From Gordonia terrae (GTDB lineage: Bacteria > Actinomycetota > Actinomycetes > Mycobacteriales > Mycobacteriaceae), in contig NZ_CP016594.1 in NCBI RefSeq assembly GCF_001698225.1, positions 2,542,001 through 2,606,000 of the forward strand: a stretch of DNA of 64,000 nt, given 5' to 3'. Under the pieces are notes generated by a model. That model saw only the letters and a program-made list of their open reading frames with translations. It did no database searches and was not told the origin of the DNA. Both the position numbers and the translations under genes were made by a program. Below, in pieces: positions 1-8,670 of this stretch. Every line of letters starts with the position of its first letter. Within the stretch, counting starts at the first letter, position 1.

Positions 1-1398
1 AAGCCGATCATCGCGGTCAAGTCCGGACGGGGCGCCATGACACCGGTCCGCGCGGCGCGGTCGGCGGCCACCCTCGACGACCAGATCGCCCGGATGATGC
101 TCGAACAGGCGGGGGTGATCCAGGTCGACACGATCCCCGAATTGTTCGACTGCGCGGCGTTGTTCGCTTATCAGCCGCTCCCGCGGGGACCGCGCGTCCG
201 CATCATCGGCAATTCCTCGGTGCTCGGCAGCCTGGCGGCCGATACCGCGCGCAACGGCGGCCTCGAGGTCGTCGACACGATCGATCTGGGAGCCGGTGCC
301 TCCGAGGAGGAGTTCGAGTCGACGGTCTCCGCGGCGATGGCCGATCCGGGTGTCGACGGGATAATCGTCGTCTTCGTGCCGCCGGTGGCGGTGGGCGCCG
401 ATTGGCACGCCCGCGCCCTCATGGCGGCGGCGAACACACCCGCCGCCGATGGCGACAAACCGATTGTCACGACCTTCCTCGCCGTGGACGGTATCCCACC
501 GGGCCTGACCAGGCCCGGTCCGGGCGGGATGCCGACGAAGGGGTCGATCCCGTCGTACGGCTCACCCGAGCGGGCCGCGGCAGCGTTGGCGAGGGCCTGG
601 CAGTACGCCCGGTGGCGCCAGCGGCCGGAGTCCGTCGTGCATCGTCCCGAGGGCACGGACCCCGAGACGGCCCGGATGTTCGTGCGTGAGGCCATGTCGG
701 GCGAGGGTGTCCCCGACACTCCCGGCGAGCGACTGCTCGGACACGTGGAGTCGGCGAAGTTGTTGCGCTGGTACGGCATCCACGTGGTCCCGTTCCGGGA
801 GGTCACCACCATGCACGAGGCGTCCGCGGCCGCGCGCGAGCTGGGACTACCGGTGGCGGTGAAGGCGACGTCGGACAAATGGCGCGGCCGGCTCGACCGC
901 GAGGGCGCGCGCCTCGACCTGCCCGACGCGACATCCGTGGTGACCGCGTTCGCCGAACTCACCGAGCTGACCGGTGATCGGGTGCTGCACGTGCAGAAGA
1001 TGGCACCGAAGGGCGTCGGCACGGTGATCCGGGTCCGCGACGACCCGTCGTTCGGTTCGGTCATCTCGTTCGGTCTGTCCGGGCGGACGTTCGATCTGCT
1101 GGGCGATCACGGTTACCGAGCCGTCCCGCTGTCCGAGCTCGACGCTCGTGAACTGATCGAGGAGCCGCGGTCGGCACCGCTGCTGTCGGGATACCGCGGG
1201 GAGGAGCCTGCCGACAAGGAGGCGCTCGCGGATCTCCTGCTCCGCATCTCGACCCTCGTCGACGACATCCCGGAGGTACGCGAAGTCGTCTGCGACCCGA
1301 TCCTTGCCTCGGTCGACGGGGTGGCCGTGCTCAATGCCCGGATACGAGTGGGCCCGGTGCCCGACAGGCGGGACACCGGACCCAGACGACTCGGCTGA
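1..1398 (+). CDS. NDP-forming acyl-CoA synthetase-like protein, 3' part only
   Basis: The reading frame is open from base 1, so the gene starts outside the window; the first ATG at 37 is internal. The visible 465 residues begin with PIIAVKSGR, the usual end of the CoA-ligase alpha-type domain. They run through the remaining CoA-ligase lobes into an ATP-grasp-like beta domain (from about residue 245, AKLLRWYGIHVVPF), ending in a region that normally packs the nucleotide site. Family members make acetyl-CoA with ADP formation. Actinobacterial relatives are often fused to a GNAT domain and act as protein acetyltransferases (Pat type), and a GNAT domain, if present, would have to be upstream of the window. 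The segment after KSGR reads RAARSAATLDD where catalytic members usually carry SHTGAL, so ligase activity is doubtful. It is convergent with sigB, 55 bases away. The family call is good; the function is uncertain. Confidence 0.8.
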   Translation, partial: KPIIAVKSGRGAMTPVRAARSAATLDDQIARMMLEQAGVIQVDTIPELFDCAALFAYQPLPRGPRVRIIGNSSVLGSLAADTARNGGLEVVDTIDLGAGASEEEFESTVSAAMADPGVDGIIVVFVPPVAVGADWHARALMAAANTPAADGDKPIVTTFLAVDGIPPGLTRPGPGGMPTKGSIPSYGSPERAAAALARAWQYARWRQRPESVVHRPEGTDPETARMFVREAMSGEGVPDTPGERLLGHVESAKLLRWYGIHVVPFREVTTMHEASAAARELGLPVAVKATSDKWRGRLDREGARLDLPDATSVVTAFAELTELTGDRVLHVQKMAPKGVGTVIRVRDDPSFGSVISFGLSGRTFDLLGDHGYRAVPLSELDARELIEEPRSAPLLSGYRGEEPADKEALADLLLRISTLVDDIPEVREVVCDPILASVDGVAVLNARIRVGPVPDRRDTGPRRLG

Positions 1399-1453
1399 TC
1401 GGCGGACCGACCGAGAGACTCAGTGAAGGCTGCAGTCGAGCGTGGGGGGACCC

Positions 1454-2470
1454 TCAGCTCGCGTAGGCACGCAGGCGCTCGGCACGGTCACCGTGGCGGA
1501 GCTTGCCCATGACCTCGCGCTCGATCTGACGCACGCGCTCGCGCGACAGCCCGAACATGCGGCCGATCTGGTCGAGGGTGCGTGGCTGGCCGTCGTCGAG
1601 GCCGTAGCGCATCCGGATGACCTGCTGTTCCCGCTCGTCCAGCGTGGCGAGGACGGCCCGGATGTCGGAGTGCAACAGTCCGGCGATCACCGCGTTCTCG
1701 GCGGAGGTGGCCTCGGCGTCTTCGATGAAGTCTCCGAGCGGTGCTTCCTCGTCGCTGCCCACCGGCATGTCCAGGCTCACCGGGTCGCGGCTGTGGTCGA
1801 GGAGGTCGGCGATCTTCTCCGCGGGGATGCCCGACTCGTTGGCCAGCTCGTCGTCGGTCGCCTCTCGGCCGAGCTGCTGGTGCAGCTCGCGCTTGATACG
1901 GGCCAGCTTGTTGACCTGCTCCACGAGGTGGACGGGGAGCCGGATCGTGCGACTCTGATCCGCCATACCGCGGGTGATCGCCTGGCGAATCCACCAGGTG
2001 GCGTAGGTCGAGAACTTGAAGCCCTTGGCGTAGTCGAACTTCTCCATGGCCCGGATCAGACCCAGGTTGCCCTCCTGGATCAGGTCGAGGAGCGGCATGC
2101 CGCGGCCGGTGTACCGCTTGGCCAGCGAGACGACCAGGCGGAGGTTCGCCTCGAGCAGGTGCGCACGGGCGGCCTCACCTTCCCGGACGATGACCGCGAG
2201 GTCGCGCTTCTTGGCGGCGGAGAGCCGCTTCTTGTTCGCCAGAACGTGTTTGGCGTAGAGGCCGGCCTCGATCTGCTTGGCGAGTTCGACCTCCTGCTCC
2301 GCGTTGAGGAGAGCGGTACGACCGATTCCGTTCAGATAGACACGGACCAGATCCGCCGCTGGAGACTGGGCGTCGAGATCTTGTTCGGTCATCGCCGGCC
2401 GGGTACCCGGAGGGGTGACTTCGGCGAAACCTTTGGTCGGGGTCGAACGTGCAACTGTCGAGCGTGACAT
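1454..2470 (-). CDS. sigB: RNA polymerase sigma factor SigB (group 2 sigma-70)
   Basis: This 338-residue sigma-70 factor directs RNA polymerase to stress and stationary-phase promoters in Mycobacteriales. Region 1.2 is near residues 35-70 ([11 protein letters not shown]), region 2 near 99-168 ([41 protein letters not shown]), region 3 follows, and region 4 with its helix-turn-helix is near 280-330 ([23 protein letters not shown]). It lacks the long N-terminal extension of SigA, and its length and ending YAS match mycobacterial SigB. The frame extends upstream, but AGGAGG lies four bases before the ATG at 2470, which decides the start. A SigE/SigH-type promoter precedes it. DUF3099 lies upstream on the same strand. 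Confidence 0.96.
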   Translation of the reverse strand: MSRSTVARSTPTKGFAEVTPPGTRPAMTEQDLDAQSPAADLVRVYLNGIGRTALLNAEQEVELAKQIEAGLYAKHVLANKKRLSAAKKRDLAVIVREGEAARAHLLEANLRLVVSLAKRYTGRGMPLLDLIQEGNLGLIRAMEKFDYAKGFKFSTYATWWIRQAITRGMADQSRTIRLPVHLVEQVNKLARIKRELHQQLGREATDDELANESGIPAEKIADLLDHSRDPVSLDMPVGSDEEAPLGDFIEDAEATSAENAVIAGLLHSDIRAVLATLDEREQQVIRMRYGLDDGQPRTLDQIGRMFGLSRERVRQIEREVMGKLRHGDRAERLRAYAS

Positions 2471-2503
2471 GCGGCCTCCTGACTTGAGTGCGTTCACTGG
2501 GTC

Positions 2504-2531
2504 CAACGTCCATGTGTGGCCGATAGTTCCC
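2504..2531 (-). promoter_or_regulatory. ECF (SigE/SigH-type) promoter of sigB
   Basis: On the minus strand GGGAAC (2531-2526) is followed, after exactly 18 bases counted from GGAAC, by GTTG (2507-2504). This fits the GGAAC-N16-19-GTT pattern used by actinobacterial SigE/SigH-type ECF sigma factors, which are known to transcribe sigB in mycobacteria. The predicted transcript would have a short leader before the sigB ATG at 2470. The match is visible; use by SigE is inferred. Confidence 0.7.
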
Positions 2532-2668
2532 GAGAGTGCTTCGGAGCAAACCTCGATGAGGCTTGGTGACCTGCGCATTCTTTTTCGCGACTCGACAAGC
2601 GGCTGAGAAGTTGCTGAGATGTCGCGCGCGACGGAACCGCGCCGCGATGCGGTGAACGGGTCGAGGTG

Positions 2669-3121
2669 TCAGGCGCGGGGATCGTCGGGGTCGACGACCT
2701 GCCCGTCGACGGTGCGCGACAGCTTGTTCTCGGTGTCGGGGAGTGCGGGCGGGCCCACGACGTGGTGGTCGGCGCCGTACTTGTACTGGGGGACCTCGCC
2801 GCGCTTGCGCGGTGGACGGTCGTTGGCGATGAGGACCGCCGCCCAGGGCAGCGGGATGGAGATCGCGACGATCGCCAGCGCCAGGAGCCCCGACCCGGTG
2901 ATGCCGTAGGCGATGCCGGCGATCAGGAGGGCGGGCACGCGGAAAGCCATGAGGAACAGGTATTTCCGAACGCGTGCCCGGTGCTGGGCCTCCAGCGAGT
3001 CCGGCGCGTCGGTGATCAGGTAGGTCTCGGCGGCCGGCCGTTTCGACAGGGGGTGGCCGTGCTCGTCGACGTGCGGTGACGCGCTCCTGCGGCCGTACTG
3101 ACCGCGACCGGTCTCACCCAT
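2669..3121 (-). CDS. DUF3099 family two-helix membrane protein
   Basis: A 150-residue protein of the actinobacterial DUF3099 family. A hydrophilic N-terminus (ETYLITDAPDSLEAQHRARVRK) is followed by two adjacent membrane helices (about residues 61-80, FLMAFRVPALLIAGIAYGI, and 84-105) and a charged C-terminal tail rich in Pro and Lys. The function is unknown; the membrane hairpin suggests an envelope role. The ATG at 3121 was chosen because the upstream frame is low complexity and a purine-rich AAAGGGAA sits just before this ATG. It lies upstream of sigB on the same strand, 198 bases away, and is divergent from the DUF3039 gene with 100 bases between starts. Confidence 0.85.
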   Translation of the reverse strand: MGETGRGQYGRRSASPHVDEHGHPLSKRPAAETYLITDAPDSLEAQHRARVRKYLFLMAFRVPALLIAGIAYGITGSGLLALAIVAISIPLPWAAVLIANDRPPRKRGEVPQYKYGADHHVVGPPALPDTENKLSRTVDGQVVDPDDPRA

Positions 3122-3221
3122 GGATTCCCTTTGTTCGAACACCCTCTCCACTGTCCCACTTTCGATCATCGAATGCACCCGCGGCTTCGCCCGCCGCCGC
3201 CTGTTGACGCACAATGGACGC

Positions 3222-3494
3222 ATGGGAACCGAAACCATCGAACGCCCGGACCTCGACGAATGGTCCGACACCAAGACCGACGAGCGTCCCGACGCCGACG
3301 CGACCGATCGGGATGACGACGACCGCCCCAAGTTCTTCCACTACGTGAAGAAGAACAAGATCGCCGAGAGCGCGGTCATGGGGAACCACGTCGTCGCCCT
3401 CTGCGGCGAGACCTTCCCGGTGACGCGGTCGGCCAAGCCCGGGTCTCCGGTGTGCCCGAAGTGCAAGAAGATCTACAGCAAGATGCGCAAGTAG
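3222..3494 (+). CDS. DUF3039 small zinc-ribbon-like protein
   Basis: A 90-residue protein with an acidic N-terminal half (many Asp and Glu) and a conserved C-terminal DUF3039 segment with CGETFPVTRS followed by CPKCKK. Single and paired cysteines suggest metal binding, but this is inferred from spacing. The ATG at 3222 is preferred over the longer open frame because the upstream part has no family-like features and overlaps the divergent promoter. The family is common next to sigB and the helicase in Mycobacteriales; no function is established. Confidence 0.85.
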   Translation: MGTETIERPDLDEWSDTKTDERPDADATDRDDDDRPKFFHYVKKNKIAESAVMGNHVVALCGETFPVTRSAKPGSPVCPKCKKIYSKMRK

Positions 3495-3506
3495 CGGCTG
3501 CCTGAT

Positions 3507-3540
3507 CGGGCCCGCCCGCTGCCGGGCGGCGGCGGGCCCG
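3507..3540. terminator. Hairpin between convergent DUF3039 and YihY genes
   Basis: A perfect 10-base inverted repeat (CGGGCCCGCC at 3507-3516 and its complement at 3531-3540) encloses a 14-base GC-rich loop. It sits 12 bases after the DUF3039 stop and 6 bases beyond the YihY stop, so it could serve both strands. There is no T-run, as is usual in high-GC actinobacteria. Confidence 0.6.
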
Positions 3541-3546
3541 GCGCCG

Positions 3547-4752
3547 TCAGCCGCGCCCGCGTTCGCGCGGCTGCCTGCGGATCGGACCGGAGGACAGCCG
3601 GTCGGGCAGGGTCCGGAGCTGTCCGGTGAAGTCCGATGTCTGCGAATTCACCCAGTGGCGCACCTGGGTCGTGGTCGAGGCCTTCGCCGGCCAGAACTGT
3701 TGCACCGCGGCGTTGAACTCCGCGCCGATCACGATGCCGAATCCCAGCGAGAACGTGAAGAGCAGGAACGCGATCGGGGTGGCCAGCGCTCCATAGGAGA
3801 CCCCGGCCTCGGTGATCTTGGTGAGGTAGATGCGCAGCAGATAGCTCGCCACCCAGAAGAACACGCCGGCCACGACGGCGCCGCCGATGAGCCGATGCCA
3901 CGGCAGGGGATTGGGCAGCGCGAGGTGGTAAAGCGTCGTGAGCACGAACAGGAGGAGGACCGCGACGAACGGGAAGTAGCCGTAGTCGATGAGGGTGGTG
4001 ACGAACGATCCCCACGATTCCGGCACGATCGCCCGGAGGTAGTTCGGTCCGAGGGCGACGAGGGGCAGCAGGAACACCGCCACGCTCAGGAATCCGACGT
4101 AGAGGAACAGCGCGAAGAACCGCTGCCACACCGGATTACGGACCTCGTGCTGATCGTGGGCGTGGGCGATCGAGGCGATGAAGCACGATACGGCCGACGA
4201 TCCCGCCCACAGTGACAGGACGAAGCCGACCGACATCAACCCGATCCGTCCGCGACCGAGCACGCTGTCGACGGTGGGGGTGATCAGGTCGTCGACGACG
4301 GTCGGGGTGAACGTGCGGTCGGCGAAGTCGATGATGCGGGCGTACACGACGTCGACGGTGTCGGGACCGAACCAGCCCGCGACGTAACCGACCGAACCGA
4401 GCAACCCGAGCAGCAGCGGCGGCAGGGACAGCGCCTGCCAGAACGCGGCCTGCGCGGCCCAGCCGATGATCCCGTCGTCCCAGGACTTGACGATGGTCCG
4501 CCAGATCACGCGATGGATGTTCGGCAGCACCGGCAGGCCGGGCCCGGTCGGTGCCTCGTCTCGGACCGGGTCGTCGTTGCCCGGCTTCGACGAACGGCCG
4601 GCGTCGGCGGGCACCTCGACGTCGCCGGACGCGGGCGCGGCTCGCAACGCGGCGGAGCGCAGGGGTTCGGTCGCGGTGTCGCCGATCGGGGCGGTGATCG
4701 CGGCCGACACGGGCGCGGGTGGCGGCCCCGCGGGCAGGCTCGGCGCAGCCAC
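3547..4752 (-). CDS. YihY/virulence factor BrkB family membrane protein
   Basis: About 401 residues. A long Pro/Ala-rich cytoplasmic N-terminus (about 100 residues) precedes six hydrophobic helices typical of YihY/BrkB proteins, including GLLGSVGYVAGWF, GLMSVGFVLSLWAG, LFLYVGFLSVAVFLLPL, FPFVAVLLLFVLTTLYH, GAVVAGVFFWVASYLL and IAFLLFTFSLGFGIVIGAEFN. The conserved WAAQAAFW and GAEFNA motifs are present. The family has no agreed biochemical role despite older labels such as ribonuclease BN. The GTG at 4752 lacks a clear ribosome site, and the frame stays open further upstream without an ATG, so the exact start is uncertain. It is divergent from the helicase gene. Confidence 0.88.
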   Translation of the reverse strand: MAAPSLPAGPPPAPVSAAITAPIGDTATEPLRSAALRAAPASGDVEVPADAGRSSKPGNDDPVRDEAPTGPGLPVLPNIHRVIWRTIVKSWDDGIIGWAAQAAFWQALSLPPLLLGLLGSVGYVAGWFGPDTVDVVYARIIDFADRTFTPTVVDDLITPTVDSVLGRGRIGLMSVGFVLSLWAGSSAVSCFIASIAHAHDQHEVRNPVWQRFFALFLYVGFLSVAVFLLPLVALGPNYLRAIVPESWGSFVTTLIDYGYFPFVAVLLLFVLTTLYHLALPNPLPWHRLIGGAVVAGVFFWVASYLLRIYLTKITEAGVSYGALATPIAFLLFTFSLGFGIVIGAEFNAAVQQFWPAKASTTTQVRHWVNSQTSDFTGQLRTLPDRLSSGPIRRQPRERGRG

Positions 4753-5035
4753 CGACGACGTCTCGTCGGCCAGCGGGACCGGATTCCTCTTACGCGTTGT
4801 GATGTGTTCAATATCCCTGATCGGAGGGGCGGTTGGGTACTCGGGTCACCAGGCGAGTCGTTCGGATCGCCCACGAGGGGCGACTTCCGTGGGCCCCTCG
4901 GCCCGGTGTCGGGATGCGGGAGCTGTCGCCGGTCGGCGGTACGATTGGCGGGTCCCCTTGGGCGCGGGTGCCGCACGCGAGGGGTCATTTCATGTCCGGC
5001 AGTACACCCGCACGCGTGGAGGAGCAGCACTGAAG

Positions 5036-6796
5036 GTGACGTCAGCCGAACCCTCCGCCAGTGGTCCGTCCGGGTCCACGAGCGCCCCCACACAGCAGCT
5101 CCGCGCCTGGCAGCGTCGTGCGCTGACCAAGTACCTGACGCAGAAGCCGAAGGACTTTCTCGCCGTGGCGACCCCCGGCGCAGGCAAGACGACCTTCGGT
5201 CTGCGCATCGCCCGCGAGCTGCTCGACGACCGCACCGTCGACAAGATCACCGTGGTCGCGCCCACGGAGCATCTCAAACACCAGTGGGCCGAGGCCGCGG
5301 CGCGCGTCGGGATCGCGCTCGACTCCCGGTTCACCAACGCCGCCGGACAGACCAGTTCGGACTTCCACGGCGTCGTGGTCACCTACGCGCAGGTGGCCGC
5401 CCACCCGGCTCGGCATCGGGTGCGCACCGAGAACTACCGCACGCTGGTCATCCTCGACGAGATCCATCATGGTGGCGATGCCAAGTCCTGGGGTGAGGCG
5501 ATCCGCGAGGCCTTCGACGACGCCGAGCGCCGGCTGCTGCTGACCGGTACGCCGTTCCGCTCGGACGACTCGCCGATCCCGTTCGTCACCTACGAACCGG
5601 AGGCCGGCGGGCATCAGCGTTCCAAGGCCGACCACACCTACGGCTACGCCGACGCCCTGAAGGACGGCGTCGTCCGCCCGGTCGTGTTCCTCGCCTACTC
5701 CGGTGAGGCCAGTTGGCGGGACAGCGCGGGCGAGGAGTACACCGCGCGCCTGGGCGAGCCGCTCTCGGCGGAACACACCACGCGCGCCTGGCGCACTGCC
5801 CTCGACGCTCACGGCGACTGGATCCCGGCGGTGCTCACCGCCGCCCACACCCGCCTCGGACAGTTGCGCGCGACCGGCACACCGGACGCGGGCGGCTTGG
5901 TGATCGCCACCGATCAGACCGCGGCCCGCGACTACGCCGAACTCCTCACCGCCATCACCGGTAGAGAGCCGACGGTCGTGCTCTCCGACGACCCGAAGTC
6001 GTCGTCGCGGATCGGCCAGTTCGCCGCGTCCACCGACGAGTGGATGGTCGCGGTCCGCATGGTGTCCGAGGGTGTCGACGTGCCGCGCCTGGCCGTGGGC
6101 GTGTACGCCACCAGTTCGTCGACCCCGCTGTTCTTCGCGCAGGCCATCGGCCGCTTCGTGCGATCGCGTCGGCCGGGTGAGACCGCGAGCGTCTTCCTGC
6201 CGTCGGTGCCGGTGTTGCTCGACCTGGCCAGCCAGATGGAGGTCGAGCGCGATCATGTGCTCGGCAAGCCGCACCGCGAGAGCGACGGCCTCGACGACCA
6301 ATTGCTGATCGACGCCAACAAGCAGGAGGACGAGCCGGGGGAGGACGAGCCGAAGTTCCAGTCCCTGCACGCCGACGCCGAGCTCGATCAGGTCATCTTC
6401 GACGGCACGTCGTTCGGCACGGCGACGTTCGCGGGCAGCGATGAGGAGTCGGACTACCTCGGCCTTCCGGGGCTGCTCGACGCCGATCAGGTGCGTGCCC
6501 TCCTGCGCAAGCGGCAGGAGGACCAGGTCACCGCGCGGACGGCTGCGTCGACCGCGGAGTCTCCGGCGAATGCCGAGCAACCGACGCCCGGCCGACCCCC
6601 CGGGACGACCGGTGAGAACCTGCACGCGCTGCGCAAGGAGCTGAACACTCTCGTCGCCATGCATCACCATCGCACGGGTAAACCGCACGGCATGGTGCAC
6701 AACGAATTGCGGACCCGTCTCGGTGGGCCGCCGACCGCGATGGCCAGTGCCGAGCAACTCAAGGAACGGATCGCCGCGCTGCGCGAGTGGCGCTGA
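5036..6796 (+). CDS. DEAD/DEAH-type (superfamily 2) helicase
   Basis: A 586-residue SF2 helicase-like ATPase. The N-terminal Q/R region LRAWQRRAL precedes Walker A ATPGAGKTT (about residues 45-53), the DEIH Walker B (about 146, ILDEIHHGG) and motif III-like LLTGTPFRSD. The second RecA domain carries QAIGRFVRSRR (motif VI). The C-terminal 130 residues are acidic and then basic, ending in a small helical tail (HALRKELNTLVAMHHHRTGKPH). Substrate and role are unknown; relatives resemble type III restriction/XPB-like translocases and are widespread near sigB in this order. The GTG at 5036 is chosen because GGAGGAG lies 11 bases upstream; the frame itself runs 570 bases further over the divergent gene. 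It ends at a strong hairpin. Confidence 0.9.
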   Translation: MTSAEPSASGPSGSTSAPTQQLRAWQRRALTKYLTQKPKDFLAVATPGAGKTTFGLRIARELLDDRTVDKITVVAPTEHLKHQWAEAAARVGIALDSRFTNAAGQTSSDFHGVVVTYAQVAAHPARHRVRTENYRTLVILDEIHHGGDAKSWGEAIREAFDDAERRLLLTGTPFRSDDSPIPFVTYEPEAGGHQRSKADHTYGYADALKDGVVRPVVFLAYSGEASWRDSAGEEYTARLGEPLSAEHTTRAWRTALDAHGDWIPAVLTAAHTRLGQLRATGTPDAGGLVIATDQTAARDYAELLTAITGREPTVVLSDDPKSSSRIGQFAASTDEWMVAVRMVSEGVDVPRLAVGVYATSSSTPLFFAQAIGRFVRSRRPGETASVFLPSVPVLLDLASQMEVERDHVLGKPHRESDGLDDQLLIDANKQEDEPGEDEPKFQSLHADAELDQVIFDGTSFGTATFAGSDEESDYLGLPGLLDADQVRALLRKRQEDQVTARTAASTAESPANAEQPTPGRPPGTTGENLHALRKELNTLVAMHHHRTGKPHGMVHNELRTRLGGPPTAMASAEQLKERIAALREWR

Positions 6797-6856
6797 TCGG
6801 TCGGGTGGGGCGAAGGCCCGGACATGACCGACACGACGGACAGACGCACGACACGA

Positions 6857-6890
6857 CAGAGCCCGGCCGGATGATTCCGGCCGGGCTCTG
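6857..6890. terminator. Bidirectional hairpin between helicase and DUF7455 genes
   Basis: A perfect 14-base stem (CAGAGCCCGGCCGG at 6857-6870, complement at 6877-6890) with a six-base loop ATGATT. It lies between the convergent helicase stop at 6796 and the small-protein stop at 6928. There is no T-run. Confidence 0.75.
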
Positions 6891-6927
6891 TGCGCGTAGG
6901 AACGCCCGTGTCAGATCGTCGGGATCG

Positions 6928-7134
6928 TCAGACCAACTCGCCGGCGGACTCGACGACGGTGGCGCTCAGCTCGACGAGACGGGCTTCGTGCTCGTTGAAG
7001 TGATGGCGGCAGAAGAGAAGCTCGCCGCCCTTGGGCAGGACGGCCCGTACCTTGGCTGCGGCGCCGCAGCGATCGCAGCGATCGGCGGCAGTGAGCGGCA
7101 GGTAGATCGGGGCTGTGGTGGCGATGTCAGTCAT
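6928..7134 (-). CDS. DUF7455-type small zinc-ribbon protein
   Basis: A 68-residue protein with CDRCG near residue 20 and LLFCRHHFNEH near 44. The two Cys pairs and His residues suggest one bound zinc. This short family (C-x2-C then FC-x-HH) is common in actinobacteria next to primary sigma factor genes; its role is not known. The ATG at 7134 has GGAGGA nine bases upstream. The longer frame from 7221 covers what looks like promoter sequence and is not adopted. Confidence 0.85.
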   Translation of the reverse strand: MTDIATTAPIYLPLTAADRCDRCGAAAKVRAVLPKGGELLFCRHHFNEHEARLVELSATVVESAGELV

Positions 7135-7328
7135 GGTTGTCGTTCCTCCGTCCCGGTCCGGCGCCGGTGTCCGGTCGCCTTCCCTTCGAGCCGACACATC
7201 CGGGCGATGCGTCAACCTCACTCTGTCAGACGCTCGAGGCGTTCGTATTGTTCCGGGGGTGCGCTCGGTGTGTCGTCACTCACCGTTTACCTCGCGCAAC
7301 AACTGGACAACGATCGCCCGAACGCAAT

Positions 7329-7355
7329 GCGACCCGGCCATGGGGGCCGGGTCGC
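7329..7355. terminator. Hairpin downstream of the TauE gene
   Basis: An 11-base perfect stem (GCGACCCGGCC at 7329-7339, complement at 7345-7355) with loop ATGGG. It lies 38 bases past the TauE stop on the minus strand and ahead of the DUF7455 gene, so it probably ends the TauE transcript. The rest of 7135-7392 shows no gene and should hold the DUF7455 promoter. Confidence 0.65.
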
Positions 7356-7392
7356 ACCACTCTACGTGTTCTGCGCGGGTCGGGTCGGACGG

Positions 7393-8442
7393 TCAGCTCG
7401 TCCGGGTGGGGGAGTGCGTCCCGCTTGCGCCCGCGTCGGGTTCGGGTGCGGTGTCGGCGGCCGGGATGTCGGACGTCGATGCCGCCTCGGTGCCCGAACG
7501 CTCCGTGCCCTCGGCGCCCACGAGCGCCTCTTCCTGCTCCTCGCGGAAGTGGGTGACCGCGTCCGAGGACTCGTTCTCACGGTCGCGCAGGTACTCGCGA
7601 AGCGAGTAGGCGAACGCCGCTGCCCAGGCGATGGCGATCACGACGTAGAAGACGTTGCGCACCGAGCCGGGGGCATCGATGAAGTCGCTCTTCAGCAGGC
7701 TGCGGGTGTTGGTGAGGACGATCAGGCCGCCGACCGAGGCGCCCAGAAGGCGCGGCGGGATGTGGCGCACGAGCCAGGCGGCGATCGGTGCGGCGATCAC
7801 GCCGCCGACGAGGATGGCGCCCACCCACGCGAAGTTGATGCCCTGCGAACCGAGGCTGAACAGGAATCCGAGGCTGGCGGCGACGGCGATGATGAACTCG
7901 CTGGTGTCGATCGAACCGATCACCTTGCGGGGTTCGAGGCGGCCGCTGGCCAGGATGGCCGGGGTGCCGACCGGCCCCCAGCCGCCGCCACCGGTGGCGT
8001 CGACGAATCCGGCGACGAATCCGAGCGGGCTGAGGAAGCGCTTGCGCAGCGGCTTGCCGAGGTTGTGCCGGGGAATGCCCTGGAAGGTGAAGCGCACCAG
8101 GATGTAGAGACCCAGCAGCAGGAGGATCACGGCCATGACGGGGGCCGCGGTCTCGGTGGAGAGATTCGACAGGATCGTCGCGCCGAGGAATGCGCCGATG
8201 GCACCCGGAATCGCGATCCGGCGCACGACGCGCCAGTCGACGTTGCCGAACTTCCAGTGCGAGACGCCGGACACCAGCGTGGTGCCGATCTCGGCCAGGT
8301 GCACCGTTGCCGACGCGGCGGCCGGGTTGGTGCCGATGGCGAGGAGGAGGGTCGTGGTGGTGACGCCATAAGCCATGCCGAGACTGCCGTCGACGAGCTG
8401 TGCAGCGAAGCCGACGAGGCCGATCAGGACAATCGTTCTCAT
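7393..8442 (-). CDS. TauE/SafE family sulfite/sulfonate exporter-like permease
   Basis: A 349-residue membrane protein with about eight hydrophobic helices and the TauE/SafE repeats (LVGFAAQLVDGSLGMAYG, SATVHLAEIGTTLVSG, GFVAGFVDATGGGGWGP, GSIDTSEF). The acidic C-terminal tail of about 90 residues is cytoplasmic and low complexity. Family members move sulfite, sulfonates or related organosulfur anions across the inner membrane. A role in sulfur handling is supported here by an upstream leader peptide of the cysteine-responsive actinobacterial type. The ATG at 8442 follows GGAAAGA. It is the only obvious gene in its transcript. Confidence 0.88.
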   Translation of the reverse strand: MRTIVLIGLVGFAAQLVDGSLGMAYGVTTTTLLLAIGTNPAAASATVHLAEIGTTLVSGVSHWKFGNVDWRVVRRIAIPGAIGAFLGATILSNLSTETAAPVMAVILLLLGLYILVRFTFQGIPRHNLGKPLRKRFLSPLGFVAGFVDATGGGGWGPVGTPAILASGRLEPRKVIGSIDTSEFIIAVAASLGFLFSLGSQGINFAWVGAILVGGVIAAPIAAWLVRHIPPRLLGASVGGLIVLTNTRSLLKSDFIDAPGSVRNVFYVVIAIAWAAAFAYSLREYLRDRENESSDAVTHFREEQEEALVGAEGTERSGTEAASTSDIPAADTAPEPDAGASGTHSPTRTS

Positions 8443-8568
8443 AGTGGGTCTTTCCGGGAAGTCACACCGTCAGGGGCGTGACGAGGCTGGAGCGGGCACG
8501 ATGCGGCCGCGAGAAGAGAAACGCAGAAGGTGGGGACGCACGTGGGCCCCGGGGCGGGTTGGGTCGTC

Positions 8569-8664
8569 TCACAGACACAGCATCGAGGCTGTGCGCAGCA
8601 GGTCAACGGTGGCGCGGCGCACCAACATGGCGCCGCGTCTGCTCCCGGTCACTGCGTAAGTCAC
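8569..8664 (-). CDS. Leader peptide of the actinobacterial sulfur/cysteine type (leaderless candidate)
   Basis: A short minus-strand frame ends VRRATVDLLRTASMLCL and stops at 8569. The RR-x3-DL-x-R-x2-S-x-LC pattern is the signature of leader peptides found ahead of sulfur-assimilation and transport genes in Streptomyces and mycobacteria, with a Cys codon two codons before the stop. The GTG at 8664 is preferred (31 residues) because a TAGGAT -10 element ends six bases upstream, so transcription would begin on the start codon, as for many mycobacterial leaderless genes. An ATG at 8628 (19 residues) is the alternative. It lies 126 bases upstream of the TauE gene on the same strand and probably controls it by attenuation or coupling. 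Confidence 0.65.
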   Translation of the reverse strand: MTYAVTGSRRGAMLVRRATVDLLRTASMLCL

Positions 8665-8670
8665 CGCGCC

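Noticed and set aside
171..1064. Long minus-strand open frame of 297 codons
   Set aside because: It is antisense to the acyl-CoA synthetase-like gene and reads as Arg/Ser/Pro-rich sequence typical of a high-GC shadow frame.
5042..6757. Minus-strand open frame of 571 codons across the helicase
   Set aside because: A shadow of the helicase gene with no recognisable motifs.
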